A model generated the notes under the pieces. That model made no database searches and was not told the DNA's origin. It saw only the letters and a list, made by a program, of their open reading frames with translations. A stretch of DNA of 64,000 nt. Origin: Loripinus fragilis (taxonomy: Eukaryota > Mollusca > Bivalvia > Lucinida > Lucinidae). Made by a program: the position numbers and the translations under genes. Each line of letters opens with the position of its first letter. Position 1 is the stretch's first letter. Shown in pieces: positions 43,446 to 54,500 of this stretch. The DNA is taken from assembly GCA_964019695.1 (NCBI GenBank), contig OZ026530.1:39678944-39742943 (forward strand). The letters run 5' to 3'.

Positions 43446-45398
43446 TGGTCAGCAGACCTCAAAACATTAATGTGGGCATTACTGGATTTGTTCATCTAAA
43501 TTGAAGTGTTCTTGTTACCCTGGCAACAAATAGCAGGCTTCTGACCACATGGTGAGGCTATTACCTGGTGTCTTAATCCCAATCAGTTTTACACTGTCAA
43601 TCACATACCAGCTTTAGCAAACAGTGTAGATACAGATGAGAAGCAGCTAATAAGGAAAGAGTTAAATCATTCAGGTCCTTTAAGATAGTCTTCTGGAATT
43701 ACCTTTTGTGTGAATAAATTATTTTGTTCAAAGAACAAAAAAAATAGTCCCTGATCAGACTGCACTGAATTTTTTATATAAATCTTTACATGCAACATAC
43801 TTAGTGATTTTGTTGTCGTCTGCTGACTCCTTTCAAAATAAGTATTTTCAAGAAATTTCAGGAAAAAAATCAAGGTGTCAAATTGTATGGATCCAGATCA
43901 GGACCAAACATACTGATGGTCCTGATCTGACTCCAAGCTGTTCATGAATGTTATCAGCAGATGACAAAAGTTTGATGATCAGTTGTTTCCAAAAACGGGA
44001 TATATCTAGGTTAAGCAGGACAAAGGTTAATTTGATATTTATGCAAGTGCATTTATTATAACATAGTAACCCTATTTGTCTCGACAAGCATCCATTTCTA
44101 TTTTACTCTGCTTGTTGGAAATTATTTAGGTATTTTGTCATCTGCTGTCTTTTCTAAATAAATTCATTATCACTATCAGAGAGTCAAACAGTTTGGATTC
44201 AGATCAGGTCTGACATTTTGTCGGTGCTGATCTGGTTCTAAAACTGTTTGCAAAGGTTATCAGCAGACAACAATTGTAGGCAAAGAGAAACTTCAGCAGT
44301 GTATATCTAACCAACTTGCAGGGTTTCACTTAGTAGTATGCATTTATAACCAAAGAAGAAAACAATATGTATCCTGATCAGCTGGTTTCAGGCCAGCTGA
44401 TTCAGATCTATACTGTTTTCGAAACAAGTTATACCCAGGTACAACATGGTATGGGCCATTTTACATTATTTACAGGTCATCATATTTCTTTAATTTTTAT
44501 TTTTGTTAATTTTCTCCGAATTTTATGCACATAAAATTCGACAAAAACACAGAAGAAATTTAGGATACTGCCTGATTATGACTATTTCCTATGAGTGTAG
44601 ATCCAGATCATCTAGCTTCTGAGAGGCTAGCTGATCAGGATCCACACTGTAAGGTGCAAGAATTGTCATAGGTAAAATAATAAATCGATAGAAGAGAAAT
44701 GAACAAAATATTCACTAAAAATATATATACAAACTACAAACATGTACTTAAAATGAATAGTTTAGCATTTTAAAAGGATTTTTGCTTGGGAGTATATATT
44801 GTGGGAGTATCATTTTGGGAGCAGACATAGACGGCACCTTCAGGTGTGTAAAAACAAAAACCTTACACCCTAGTGCACATTATGTTTACTAAGTTTAGAC
44901 ATAGAGTGCACTAATAGTGAACATCATGCAATTCACATAACAACTTAAGTTATAATTCATTACTCGAATATTAAGCGAATAAAGAAATGTGATTCATGCA
45001 AGATTGTCATTTTGTATACTGCTTGATAACTTATATCACTTTAACTATCCTTGTTAGCAAAGACTTTTGTCATCTGCTGATAACCTTTGCAAACAGTAAG
45101 GACCCAGATCTGGAACGAGAAGAATGTCGATCCTGATCTTGATCCAAAAGGATTGACACTCTAATAGTGCGTTCCTTAAAGAATTTATTGAAAAAAGTAA
45201 TTTAAAAAAAAAAAGTCAGCAGACGACAAAAAAGTTTATAGATAAAGATCTTTCTGGTTCTATTGTATTGTTATAATTCATAACTCGAAAATATTAAGCG
45301 AATAAAGAAATGTGCTTTATGCTAGATTGTCATTTTGTATCCTGCTTGATAACTTATGTTATTTTGAATTATATCATTTTAACTATCCTTGTTAACTA

Positions 45399-46083
45399 GG
45401 TTGCAAGGCAGTAGACATTAAAATAAAAACCCGTATTATTAGCTTTTGGATGAATATTGTGAATGGTAAACAAACAAAACTATCAAAATGGTTATACTTA
45501 CTTCTACTAGGAGAATATGATGGTGGCATCCAGCAACATAAATGGATCCATTTTATTAAACATATTCTAATATCTGTTGGGCGTCCCGATCTTTTAAACA
45601 AGGAAGTCATTGAAAACCCAAAATCAATCAAAAATCAAATCTCTAAAACTCTATCAGACCTTTATGTTAAGGAGTGGCATAACAAAGTAACATCATCCTC
45701 TAAAGGAAAGAATTATACTCTTTTCAAGCAAGATTTAAATTTTGAAAATTACCTAATCAAATTAAATAGGAAACACTGTTCTTCATTGTTAAAGTTTAGG
45801 TTAAGTAATCATTGGCTTCCGGTTGAAACTGGTCGCTGGGAAAACTATAGAAGACAGAAAATGCACATTATGTAGCAAGTATGATATCGGTGACGAATTT
45901 CACTATCTTTTTGTTTGTGATCACTTTATATCTGACAGAAAGAAATATTTAAGATCATATTTTTACAAAAGTCCTAACATTATAAAATTCAAAGAACTAT
46001 TTTCTTCAGCAAATACCAGGAAGCTTGTAACGTTATCAAGTTTTGTAGAAATTATAATGAATGAATTTTCATGTGCAGCCTAA
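45399..46083 (+). pseudogene. LINE ORF2 C-terminal fragment, copy 4 (frameshift)
   Basis: Compared with copy 1, a 5-bp deletion near 45846 (ENTPLED region) shifts the frame. The first part ends at 45875, and the CCHC-bearing part continues in another frame to 46083. All four CCHC residues are still encoded. Shares variant residues with copy 3. Confidence 0.85.
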
Positions 46084-46453
46084 CCCTAAAAGAGTCAATC
46101 AGTACGATAATATACTTCTTACTATGTCTTGGCTTAATATTTCATGGGAATAACCTGATTATAGACAGTTCACATGATATGTCAAATCATGCGAATTGTC
46201 TATAATCAATAATGTGAAGCCTTATTTTGTTTCTTAATGAAGCAACAACAGTCGATTATGTTGCCTACTGTAAGTTATAGAAGGCTCTTTCAGGGTTGAT
46301 TTTTCTCGCATTTTAATTTTCACCTTTTTCATGCTCTTTGTACTCATGTATTTTATGTATATCATGTATATGCTTTGTTTTTGTATCTTATGCCTTTACG
46401 CTATTTATGAGTGGCCTGAGTTTTATTTCAATAAAGATATGTTCTGTTCTGTT
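45399..46453 (+). mobile_element. 5'-truncated LINE 3' end, copy 4
   Basis: Same truncation point and the same AATAAAGATATG with (GTTCT) tail as copy 1. The stem-loop is retained with two changes. Confidence 0.9.
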
Positions 46454-46526
46454 AACAAAGACTTTTGTCATCTGTTGATAACCTTTGCAAACAGTAAGGA
46501 CCCAGATCAGGGCCGAGAAGAATGTT

Positions 46527-46945
46527 ATAATCCCAAATAATTGGTATGTTCTAGAATGTTCTAGAAAGTCTCAGTCCAGTTCCAATTCTGCTTGAATACA
46601 ACTTCCTGGGATTTTGTGGTACTTCTCTTTACATGATATTTAATGGAATTCCATTAAATCCCAAAAGTTGGAACAATTGGTATTTTCTGTCACTATCTGG
46701 AACTGGAAAATCCCAGAAAGTCTCAAATAATTCTGCTTAAAATATAAGTGGGATTTTATGTTACTTTCTGGGATAAATATTCCATTTAATACCAGAAAGT
46801 CCCAGTAGGTACTTTAAATGGGATTATTAAGATTTTCTGGGACTTCATCAATTCAACACATCCATATAATTTGGGATTAAATGGAATCTTTTGGTACTGC
46901 TAGTAAATAATTTGGTTCCATTTAATACCAAATAATCCCAACCTA
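46527..46945. repeat. Cluster of imperfect palindromes (TGGGATTAAATGGAA words)
   Basis: Words of the type TTGGGATTAAATGGAATC and the reverse complement TTCCATTTAATACC recur in both orientations. The core is a perfect 20-bp palindrome TTTAATGGAATTCCATTAAA (46639-46658). Its left edge is exactly where unit 4 of the segmental duplication breaks off. Probably a foldback or MITE insertion; exact ends are uncertain. Confidence 0.6.
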
Positions 46946-47716
46946 GATTTGCATAGGACCATTATATTCTGAACTCAGTCTGACCTTGAAGTATGATATA
47001 ACTGTGTTAACCGGGTTCTCTCATTTCAATGACTCAAGCTGAAATTCTTTAATCTTGCAGGAAACCAGAAAAAGATTCAAATAAACCTCATGGTTTGCAA
47101 GGCTCTAACTATTTGATAAATCCTGTGTTAATTTTGGATATATACTGCATAAACTGCACAAAATAAATCCTACAACAGACAATGTGAGTAAATAGAACAT
47201 ATTTCTATGCTTATAAATTATACTTGCATGAGACTTTTCATCATATAATTTAGTTTCTCAGAAACAAAGCCATTTGTAGTTGTTTCTTTCTTTAAATGCT
47301 GATGAAAGACGCTTAATACTGAATTGTGTTCATTATGGTTATACAATTTTACCATTATCATTATTATTTACAGCAGCATTTATGGCAGTACAACACTTAG
47401 TTAGTGTGGTACATGTAAGCAGGTTAATTACTGAATTTACAGGATAATCAGGCTGATCATTGGGGCTTATTTTTATTTGATTTTTTTTATCCATTCTCTT
47501 TTTAAAAGGTGTTGGGAGATATTGCGATTGCCTTCGTCTGTATATCAGGTTTTTGTTTGTTATGCTATCTTCTAAACAACTGGACAGATTATCCAACCAA
47601 ATTTGTTGAGCAACTGGTGTATGCAACTGGTGTATGCAACAGCAAAATTCCAATACCCCAATGATGTGGGATGTAGGTCAAAAGTGTCCTTCGGCCTGCC
47701 CATTTGCCTACAATAC
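46946..47716. other. Low-copy DNA, no supported gene
   Basis: A short tandem duplication (CAACTGGTGTATG twice, 47610-47637) is present. Reverse-strand frames of 60-104 codons show no motif. Confidence 0.45.
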
Positions 47717-48045
47717 TTTCACCTTGCAAACGGTTTGTTTGTTTTGTTGCTTTACGTCCCAAGTCAACAGCTATGGTCATGGCGGGACAGTTAGTTCACC
47801 TAACCACACTTTTTCCTGGGCAAGCTTTAACAAGCAGTTAACCAGTACTTCGTTCACTTGTAACTGACAACAACCCTTCTTGAATGATTCAGCCGAAGGG
47901 AGGAGAATGACCGTAGAAATTATTTCATGATCAATCTCCACGAAAGTACGGGACCGGGTTGGGATTCAATCTCGCGACCCCTGGATTCAGACTCACATCT
48001 GTTGCCAGACACGTTACCGACTGCGCAAACCGTCATACTGAATCC
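47717..48045 (-). repeat. Full-length tRNA-derived SINE, reverse strand
   Basis: On the minus strand: the head with GCGCAGTCGGTAACGTGTCT (A-box) near 48025 and GCGAGATTGAATCCC (B-box) near 47970; a body with GTTAACTGCTTGTTAAAGC; and a tail ACGTAAAGCAACAAAACAAA. Head and body words are shared with 62358-62479, and the tail type with the SINE pieces at 28846-31438. Confidence 0.8.
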
Positions 48046-48825
48046 AACCAAATTTGTTTGGTGACTTACTTGCACAAGTGGGTGAGCAGGAGCATTACTG
48101 TTTTTTGCTTTTTGGATCCCCTTTGCATGGGCCTCAGAGAGTGTGCATTTTCTGGCTAAATTGCAGTCTCTCTGAATTGCTGGGTAGAACTCAACCAAAT
48201 TTGTGCACAACTTAAACAAATTGTGTATACAAGAGCTTATTTTTGGGTACCCCACTCAGAGGCGCCCTATAATGGGGTCAAAAGTGTCTGCCCATAATCC
48301 AAACATGCTGGACTTAATTCAACCTAATTTGTTGAAAGGTCGACTTTCTCACAAGTGGGGAGTGGTAAAGAACATTTATTTTTTTAACCTTCCAGCCAAA
48401 TTTTCGATTATCCGAAACTACTGGGTTATTCGAAGACTACGGACAGTCCTGACTTTTTTCTCTATTATCTGTTGCAATAAAACTACCTATTATTTAATTT
48501 CGATTATCCGAAAAATTCAATTTTTCGAAGTGATTTGTCGGTCCGATAAAAGAAATGGCTATTAAATTACCTTTCAAGATTCGAAGTCCAAATGTCACGC
48601 ATGGTGATCATGATTTCTTTGTTTGGTCGAGTTTATTTTTATTATATAGATTAATAATAAGAAAAAAATAGGTGAATGCCATTACAATAATACTTCATCA
48701 GTGTTGACGTGGTCTATTGTCATATACAGCATGGATGTTGGTGACCTGATTTTGAATGAAACGATTCAAATCTGAATATCGATATATAAACAAACAGGTT
48801 TTAAAATATTAAAACCAAACCAATA
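48046..48825. other. Low-copy DNA with a possible pogo/Tigger-like remnant
   Basis: TTTTCGATTATCCGAA (48409) and ATTTCGATTATCCGAAAAAT (48497), with further 'ttcgaag' words, resemble the 'cgattatccgaa' terminal repeats seen in pogo-like elements. The two copies are in the same orientation and no transposase is visible, so this is a weak call. Confidence 0.35.
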
Positions 48826-48976
48826 ATGTATATGATGTATATATGTTCAATGTTTCTATCTTGCTTTTGTAATTGTGCTTTATTTGTATGCTCTTCACAT
48901 GTGGAGGAAATAAAGAATATTATTATTATCATTATTTTTATTATTATTATTATTATTATTATTTTTATTTTATTAA
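48826..48976 (+). mobile_element. LINE 3' end with (ATT)n tail
   Basis: TGCTCTTCACATGTGGAGGA followed by AATAAAGAATATT and about 60 bp of (ATT)n. This is the layout of a non-LTR retrotransposon 3' end with a microsatellite tail. No ORF survives. Confidence 0.65.
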
Positions 48977-50392
48977 GGTCGTCTGCAATGATGGTTTTGT
49001 TTGATGTTTTTTAAATGTCTAATTATGGGCAATAGATGAGCTAAACTTGATTTTAATTGGATCTTCTCATCCTTTGATTTATTCTTGACCACTGTATACA
49101 TTATACATACAAGTATGTCTACAGAATTCCAAAGGGCCCTTACTTAGACTACAGTTATAATTCTGTCTGATTACTCTACTGGTTGTGATGAGATGAGACG
49201 AGCAATTATTTTGCCACGCAAGCAGATATAATGATAGATATTGTATACGACTTGGATAAGGATTAGTTTAGATATTTTAAAATATTTAACCAATTAGCAA
49301 ATTCTAAATTGTCATGTTAAAATAGAACTATTATTTTCCACGCCCCTCTATCTATATCGTAGTATTATACATATATGGAAATATTGAAAAAGTTTATATA
49401 TAACATCTGTAAAAAAGATCTTGATAATAGAGCAATGAATTGCTTCCTAAGATTAAAGCACCAAAGCCCAGAGATTTATAAGAAACCATGCGAAAAATAT
49501 TCATTTCCCTTTGAAATATCATCTCTTACACCAAGTCAATGGCCTTGCTAATTTATTATGTTAGGTAACATAAGTTACAACCTGTAACACAACCTGTAAC
49601 AAGTACTCCTATCTTGTTGTTTAACATGCAAAATCTATGATTCTTTATTATATGAGCAAGACTATCAAAATATGAAAGATTTTATATAATTTTTACGTAA
49701 ATAATACCTACCAAATTGGGCTCCTTAAAACTTGGGGTAGTGTTGTTTAATTGCTTATATAAGGCAATGCATTTAAGATAGATAAACGCACTTTGTTTTT
49801 TTTCTATAAGCCAAATAAGTGTGTTAGTACAACTAGATTAAAAGCATTTTAAAAATTCACAAATCAGCTGTAAAATTAAATGCTATTGGTCACAGTTACC
49901 GTTTTTAAAGGGTAGTTTTATGTAAGTAACGCACATAACACATTAGGATGCCGTAATTTTGCTTGAAAACTTTTATCTGCAGCTTAGGTACCCAGCAGGC
50001 AGACTATATGCGTGATTTAAATAGTTAGTTTAATGCCTTCTTTCTGTAGCACAGCCTTTTAACTTTTCATTTTCTGAATTTTATATGGTAACATATGTAA
50101 CAGACTGTCAGAGGCAAACACCAAATCGTACACATGCAAACATCTCTTATTCTACGCAGCTTGAAATGCTCTTTTAAGATACAATGTGTCTGAAAAATTC
50201 TTTAGCGGGGAGCAAAACATTCTCAGCCATCAGTCTAACAATGATACATTGCCATTTTGGTAACGTATATTTTAGGATTTCCCACCAAGGGAGAAATTGA
50301 AATCTCTCTGTTTTTATATAAAACTATCACAACTTTGAACACAGAGTGTAAAATGCTTCTTTGAGCTAAAAACTAAAAAAAATATTTTTGGA
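48977..50392. other. Low-copy A+T-rich DNA, nothing recognised
   Basis: No gene, RNA or long repeat seen. There is a small local repeat of CAACCTGTAACA near 49580-49600. Confidence 0.5.
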
Positions 50393-51016
50393 TAAAAAAC
50401 CCCGCAGGGTTTTTCTCCCATTTTATTTTGTGGGGGAAAAACCCCGCGGGGGAAAAACCCTGCGGGGGAATTTTCTTTTTCCTCTAGAGGCACAATATAA
50501 TGCTGAAAGTTTTTGATATACCTTTTATTATGCATTGTGATGAATAATAATTAAAAAAAGTCAATTTGAATTTTTCAAAAAACCCTGCGGGGTTTTTCCC
50601 CCACAATCTGAAATGGGAGAAAAACCCCGCGGGGGAAATCAAAGTTTTGAATTAAGCCATATCAATCATTTTCTGCAATAATTACAATCAAACAAACTTG
50701 TTTCTTGAACAAATTTTAATATTTATTTTTTTGAAAAAATCCTGCGGGGTTTTTCCCCCATTTGAAAATGTGGGGGAAAAACCCCGCGCGGGGTTTAAAA
50801 AAACCCGCGGGGTTTTCGAAAAACCCCGCGGGGTTTTTAACTTTGACCATTTTTTTCATTATGATGGCATATATTTTTTTAGTCATAATCATATATGTTT
50901 TGCTCCCTTATGTCTGTATTTATGTATTTTAGTGGTTTTGAGTCTTTTGCACCACTGGAAAGATGATGTGATTTTGCCAAATTCTGGTGTTGCAAAAAAA
51001 AACTGGTGGCTGTTAT
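50393..51016 (-). mobile_element. CCCCGCGGGG palindrome-cluster element, copy 2 (inverted)
   Basis: Reverse complement of 13826-14462, matching in both the palindromic clusters (50395-50470, 50578-50636, 50741-50840) and the A+T-rich spacers. It ends abruptly at CTGGTGGCTGTT, as copy 1 does. Two frames cross it and read the palindromes as short peptide repeats (GEKPRAGF, FEKPRGVF). Because the unit is a palindrome, both strands give similar words, so I do not treat them as genes. Confidence 0.9.
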
Positions 51017-51312
51017 AAACAAATAAACTTTCACATTTTCTAAAAGGTTTAATGTCATGGGCAATAATGTAAGTTAACAGAAAGAAGCTGGCTGAAGATT
51101 ACAACAGATTTAGCTCGATATTTGTGACTAGTGTTATTCTTTCATATTTTTAGAAAATTGGTCAAATGCTGAAAACTTCCATATGAGATTGCCAATAATA
51201 AGCATGGTGACATATACTTCTTATTTCATAAATGGATAGCCAATGCATAAAGCAAACTCTATGCAAAATCTTGAACATATTTCAACATGGGAAGAATTTA
51301 GTAGCATATGTC
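51017..51312. other. Low-copy A+T-rich DNA
   Basis: Short stretch between the palindrome-cluster element and the satellite flank; nothing recognised. Confidence 0.45.
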
Positions 51313-51589
51313 CTTAATCGATATATAAATTAAAAAATGACTTATAGAGATCAGTGGTGTAAATTGCGCTGATTCCGTTATTATTGGCATTGTGCTATTT
51401 GTTTTAAATTTGCTTCCATTCTGTCTGTGTTTTGTTAAATTTTTGCTATCTGTCAATGATTCTCAGGCGGTGATATCGTTGGTATTATGACAATGTTTGT
51501 TGTTTTTCCCATCGTGTGTAGGGATAAGACATGGGGGTTGTGTTTAGATTTGGCTAGCTGATGTCAATTCTTAAGCGGCATTGCGTTTG
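51313..51589. repeat. Left flank of the 107-bp satellite, duplicated from or to 12.7 kb
   Basis: CCTTAATCGATATATAAATT through GATGTCAATTCTTAA matches 12680-12860. It contains an extra 84 bp (51457-51540: GGTATTATGACAATGTTTG through CATCGTGTGTAGGG) that aligns by eye to a satellite monomer and may be its most diverged copy. Confidence 0.85.
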
Positions 51590-54500
51590 GTATTATGCCA
51601 TTGTTAGTTATTGCTTCTATCGTGTGCTGGGGTTAGGTGTGGTGATTGTTGTAAGTCCTGGCCAGATGCTGTCTATACTAATGTGGTGATTCTTGTGGCA
51701 TTACGTATTAGTTGTGGCTTCTATCATGTGTCGGGGTTAAGTGTGGTGATTGTGTTTATTCCTGGCCGTAAGTTGCTATCTATTCTAAGGTGGTGAACTT
51801 TGTCATATTAGGTATTGGTTGTTGCTTCTATCATGTGCTGGGGTTGGGTGTTGTGATGTTTTAAGTCCTGGCTAGTTGCTGTCTATACTAATGTGGTGAT
51901 TCTTGTGGTATTAGGTATTAATTGTTGCTTCTATCATGTGTCGGGGTTAAGTGTGGTGACTGTGTTTAATCCTGGCCGTAAGTTGCTGTCTATTCTAAGG
52001 TGGTGAATTTTGTGGTCTTAGGTATTAGGTGTTGCTTCTATCGTGTGTCGGGGTTAACTGGACCCACCGTGGCTAACTTGAGGTTTTCTTTAGCTCTGAC
52101 TATCTGTGAGTCATGAGCCCTTTTCTTTGTTTCATCATGGTGTAGTAATTTGATTAAAGTGTTTTCCATGATGATACATTGCATTAGTTAGATGGCCTCC
52201 ATGCGAGCTGAACATTTTTTGTACTTCAACAACAGCAGAATCTAGGGCGAAGATTTGGTACCAGTAATATGCATTTAAGCCCCCCGGTGGCTTTGGCTGC
52301 TGTCCGTTCTAGGGCGGAGGTTCTGTTGTTGTTGACTTTCTGTTTATTGTTACTCCCATTGTGGGAGTCTGTAATTGTTCTATGTTTTGTTGTACGTTAC
52401 TTTATGTCCATTTTAGTATTGCAATCATCTTGATGGGGAAGAGAGAGCTGATTGCTTTGCTTAATTTGTCTTCCTGGTGTCTCGTGATGGTTGAGCGGCT
52501 CTTCCTCACGGTGCCACCGGGTTGTCTGCAGTTTGTGATTGTGGTATTTCCTGATCATACTCATTTACTATTTTTAAGTGTGGTGATTGTGTTTATTCCT
52601 GGCCGTAAGTTGCTGTCTATTCTAAGGTGGTGAATTTTGTGGTATTAGGTATTAGTTGTTGCTTCTATCATGTGTCGAGGTTAAGTGTAGTGATTGTGTT
52701 TATTCCTGACCGTTAGTTGCTATCTATTCTAATGTGGTGAACTTTGTGGTATTAGGTATTAGTTGTTGCTTCTATCATGTGTCGGGGTTAAGTGTGGAGA
52801 TTGTGTTTATTCCTGGCCATAAGTTGCTGTCTATTCTAATGTGGTGAACTTTGTGGTATTAGGTATTAGTTGTTGCTTCTATCATGTGTCGTGGTTAAGT
52901 GTGGAGATTGTGTTTATTCCTGGCCATAAGTTGCTGTCTATTCTAATGTGGTGAACTTTGTGGTATTAGGTATTAGTTGTTGCTTCTATCATGTGTCGGG
53001 GTTAAGTGTAGTGATTGTGTTTATTCCTGGCCGTAAGTTGCTGTCTATTCTAAGGTGGTGAACTTTGTGGTATTAGGTATTAGTTGTTGCTTCTATCATG
53101 TGTCGGGGTTAAGTGTGGTGATTGTGTTTCTTCCTGGCCGTAAGTTGCTGTCTATTCTAAGGTGGTGAACTTTGTGGTCTTAGGTATTAGTTAGTGCTTC
53201 TATCATGTGTCGGGGTTAAGTGTGGTGATTGTGTTTATTCCTGACCGTAAGTTGCTGTCTATTCTAAGGTGGTGAACTTCGTGGTATTAGGTATAAGTTG
53301 TGGCTTCTATCATGTGTCGGGGTTAAGTGTGGTGATTGTGTTTATTCCTGGCCGTAAGTTGCTGTCTATTCTAAGGTGGTGAACTTTGTGGTATTAGGTA
53401 TTAGTTAGTGCTTCTATCATGTGTCGGGGTTAAGTGTGGTGATTGTGTTTATTCCTGACCGTAAGTTGCTGTCTATTCTAAGGTGGTGAACTTTGTGGTA
53501 TTAGGTATTAGTTGTTGCTTCTATCATGTGTCGGGGTTAAGTGTGGTGATTGTGTTTATTCCTGGCCGTAAGTTGCTATCTATTCTAAGGTGGTGAACTA
53601 CGTGGTATTAGGTATTAGTTGTTGCTTCAATCATGTGTCAGGGTTAAGTGTGGTGATTGTGTTTATTCCTGGCCGTAAGTTGTTGTCTATTATTAGGTGG
53701 TGAACTTTGTGGTATTAGGTATTAGTTGTGGCTTCTATCATGTGTCAGGGTTAAGTGTGGTGATTGTGATTAATCCTGGCCATAAGTTGCTGTCTATTCT
53801 AAGGTAGTGAACTTTGTGGTATTAGGTATTAGTTGTTGCTTCTATCATGTGTCGGGGTTAAGTGTGGTGATTGTGTTTATTCCTGGCCGTAAGTTGCTGT
53901 CTATTCTAAGGTGGTGAACTCCGTGGTATCAGGTATTAGTTGTGGCTTCTATTATGAGTCAGGGTTAAGTGTGGTAATTGTGTTTATTCCTGGCCGTAAG
54001 TTGCTGTCTATTCTAAGGTGGTGAACTTCGTGGTATCAGGTATTAGTTGTTGCTTCTATCATGTGTCTGGGTTAAGTGTTGTGATTGTGTTTAATCCTGG
54101 TCGTAAGTTGCTGTCTATTCTAAGGTGGTGAACTGTGTGGTATTACGTATTAGGTGTTGCTTCTATCATGTGTCGGGGTTAAGTGTGGTGATTGTGTTTA
54201 ATCCTGGCCATAAGATGCTATCTATTCTAAGGTGGTGAACTTTATGGTATTAGGTATAAGTTGTTGCTTCTATCATGTGTCGGGGTTAAGTGTGGTGATT
54301 GTGTTTAATCCTGGCCATAAGTTGCTATCTATTCTAAGGTGGTGAAATTTGTGGTATTAGGTATTAGTTGGTTTTTTTTTATCGTGTGTCAGGGTTAAGT
54401 GTGGTGATTGTGTTTATTCCTGACCGTAAGTTGCTGTCTATTCTAAGGTGGTGAACTTTGTGGTATTAGGTATAAGTTGTTGCTTCTATCTTGTGTCAGG

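Larger units (their letters stand above)
38784..43978. repeat. Tandem segmental duplication, unit 3, interrupted
   Basis: Equivalent to units 1-2 except for an insertion at 41773-43445. Its left part resembles unit 2 most closely. Its LINE part resembles unit 4 (shared Val-Lys-Glu-Trp, GDEFHY and LRSYFYKSPNIIKFKE variants), so it is a mosaic. Confidence 0.95.
43979..46526. repeat. Tandem segmental duplication, unit 4, truncated
   Basis: Matches units 1-3 from ATCAGTTGTTTCC to GAAGAATGTT (46526), then departs abruptly into ATAATCCCAAATAATTGG. The last ~1 kb of the unit is missing. Confidence 0.95.

Noticed and set aside
48409..48530. A defined pogo/Tigger element
   Set aside because: The two GATTATCCGAA words are in the same orientation and no opposite terminus is visible, so ends cannot be set.
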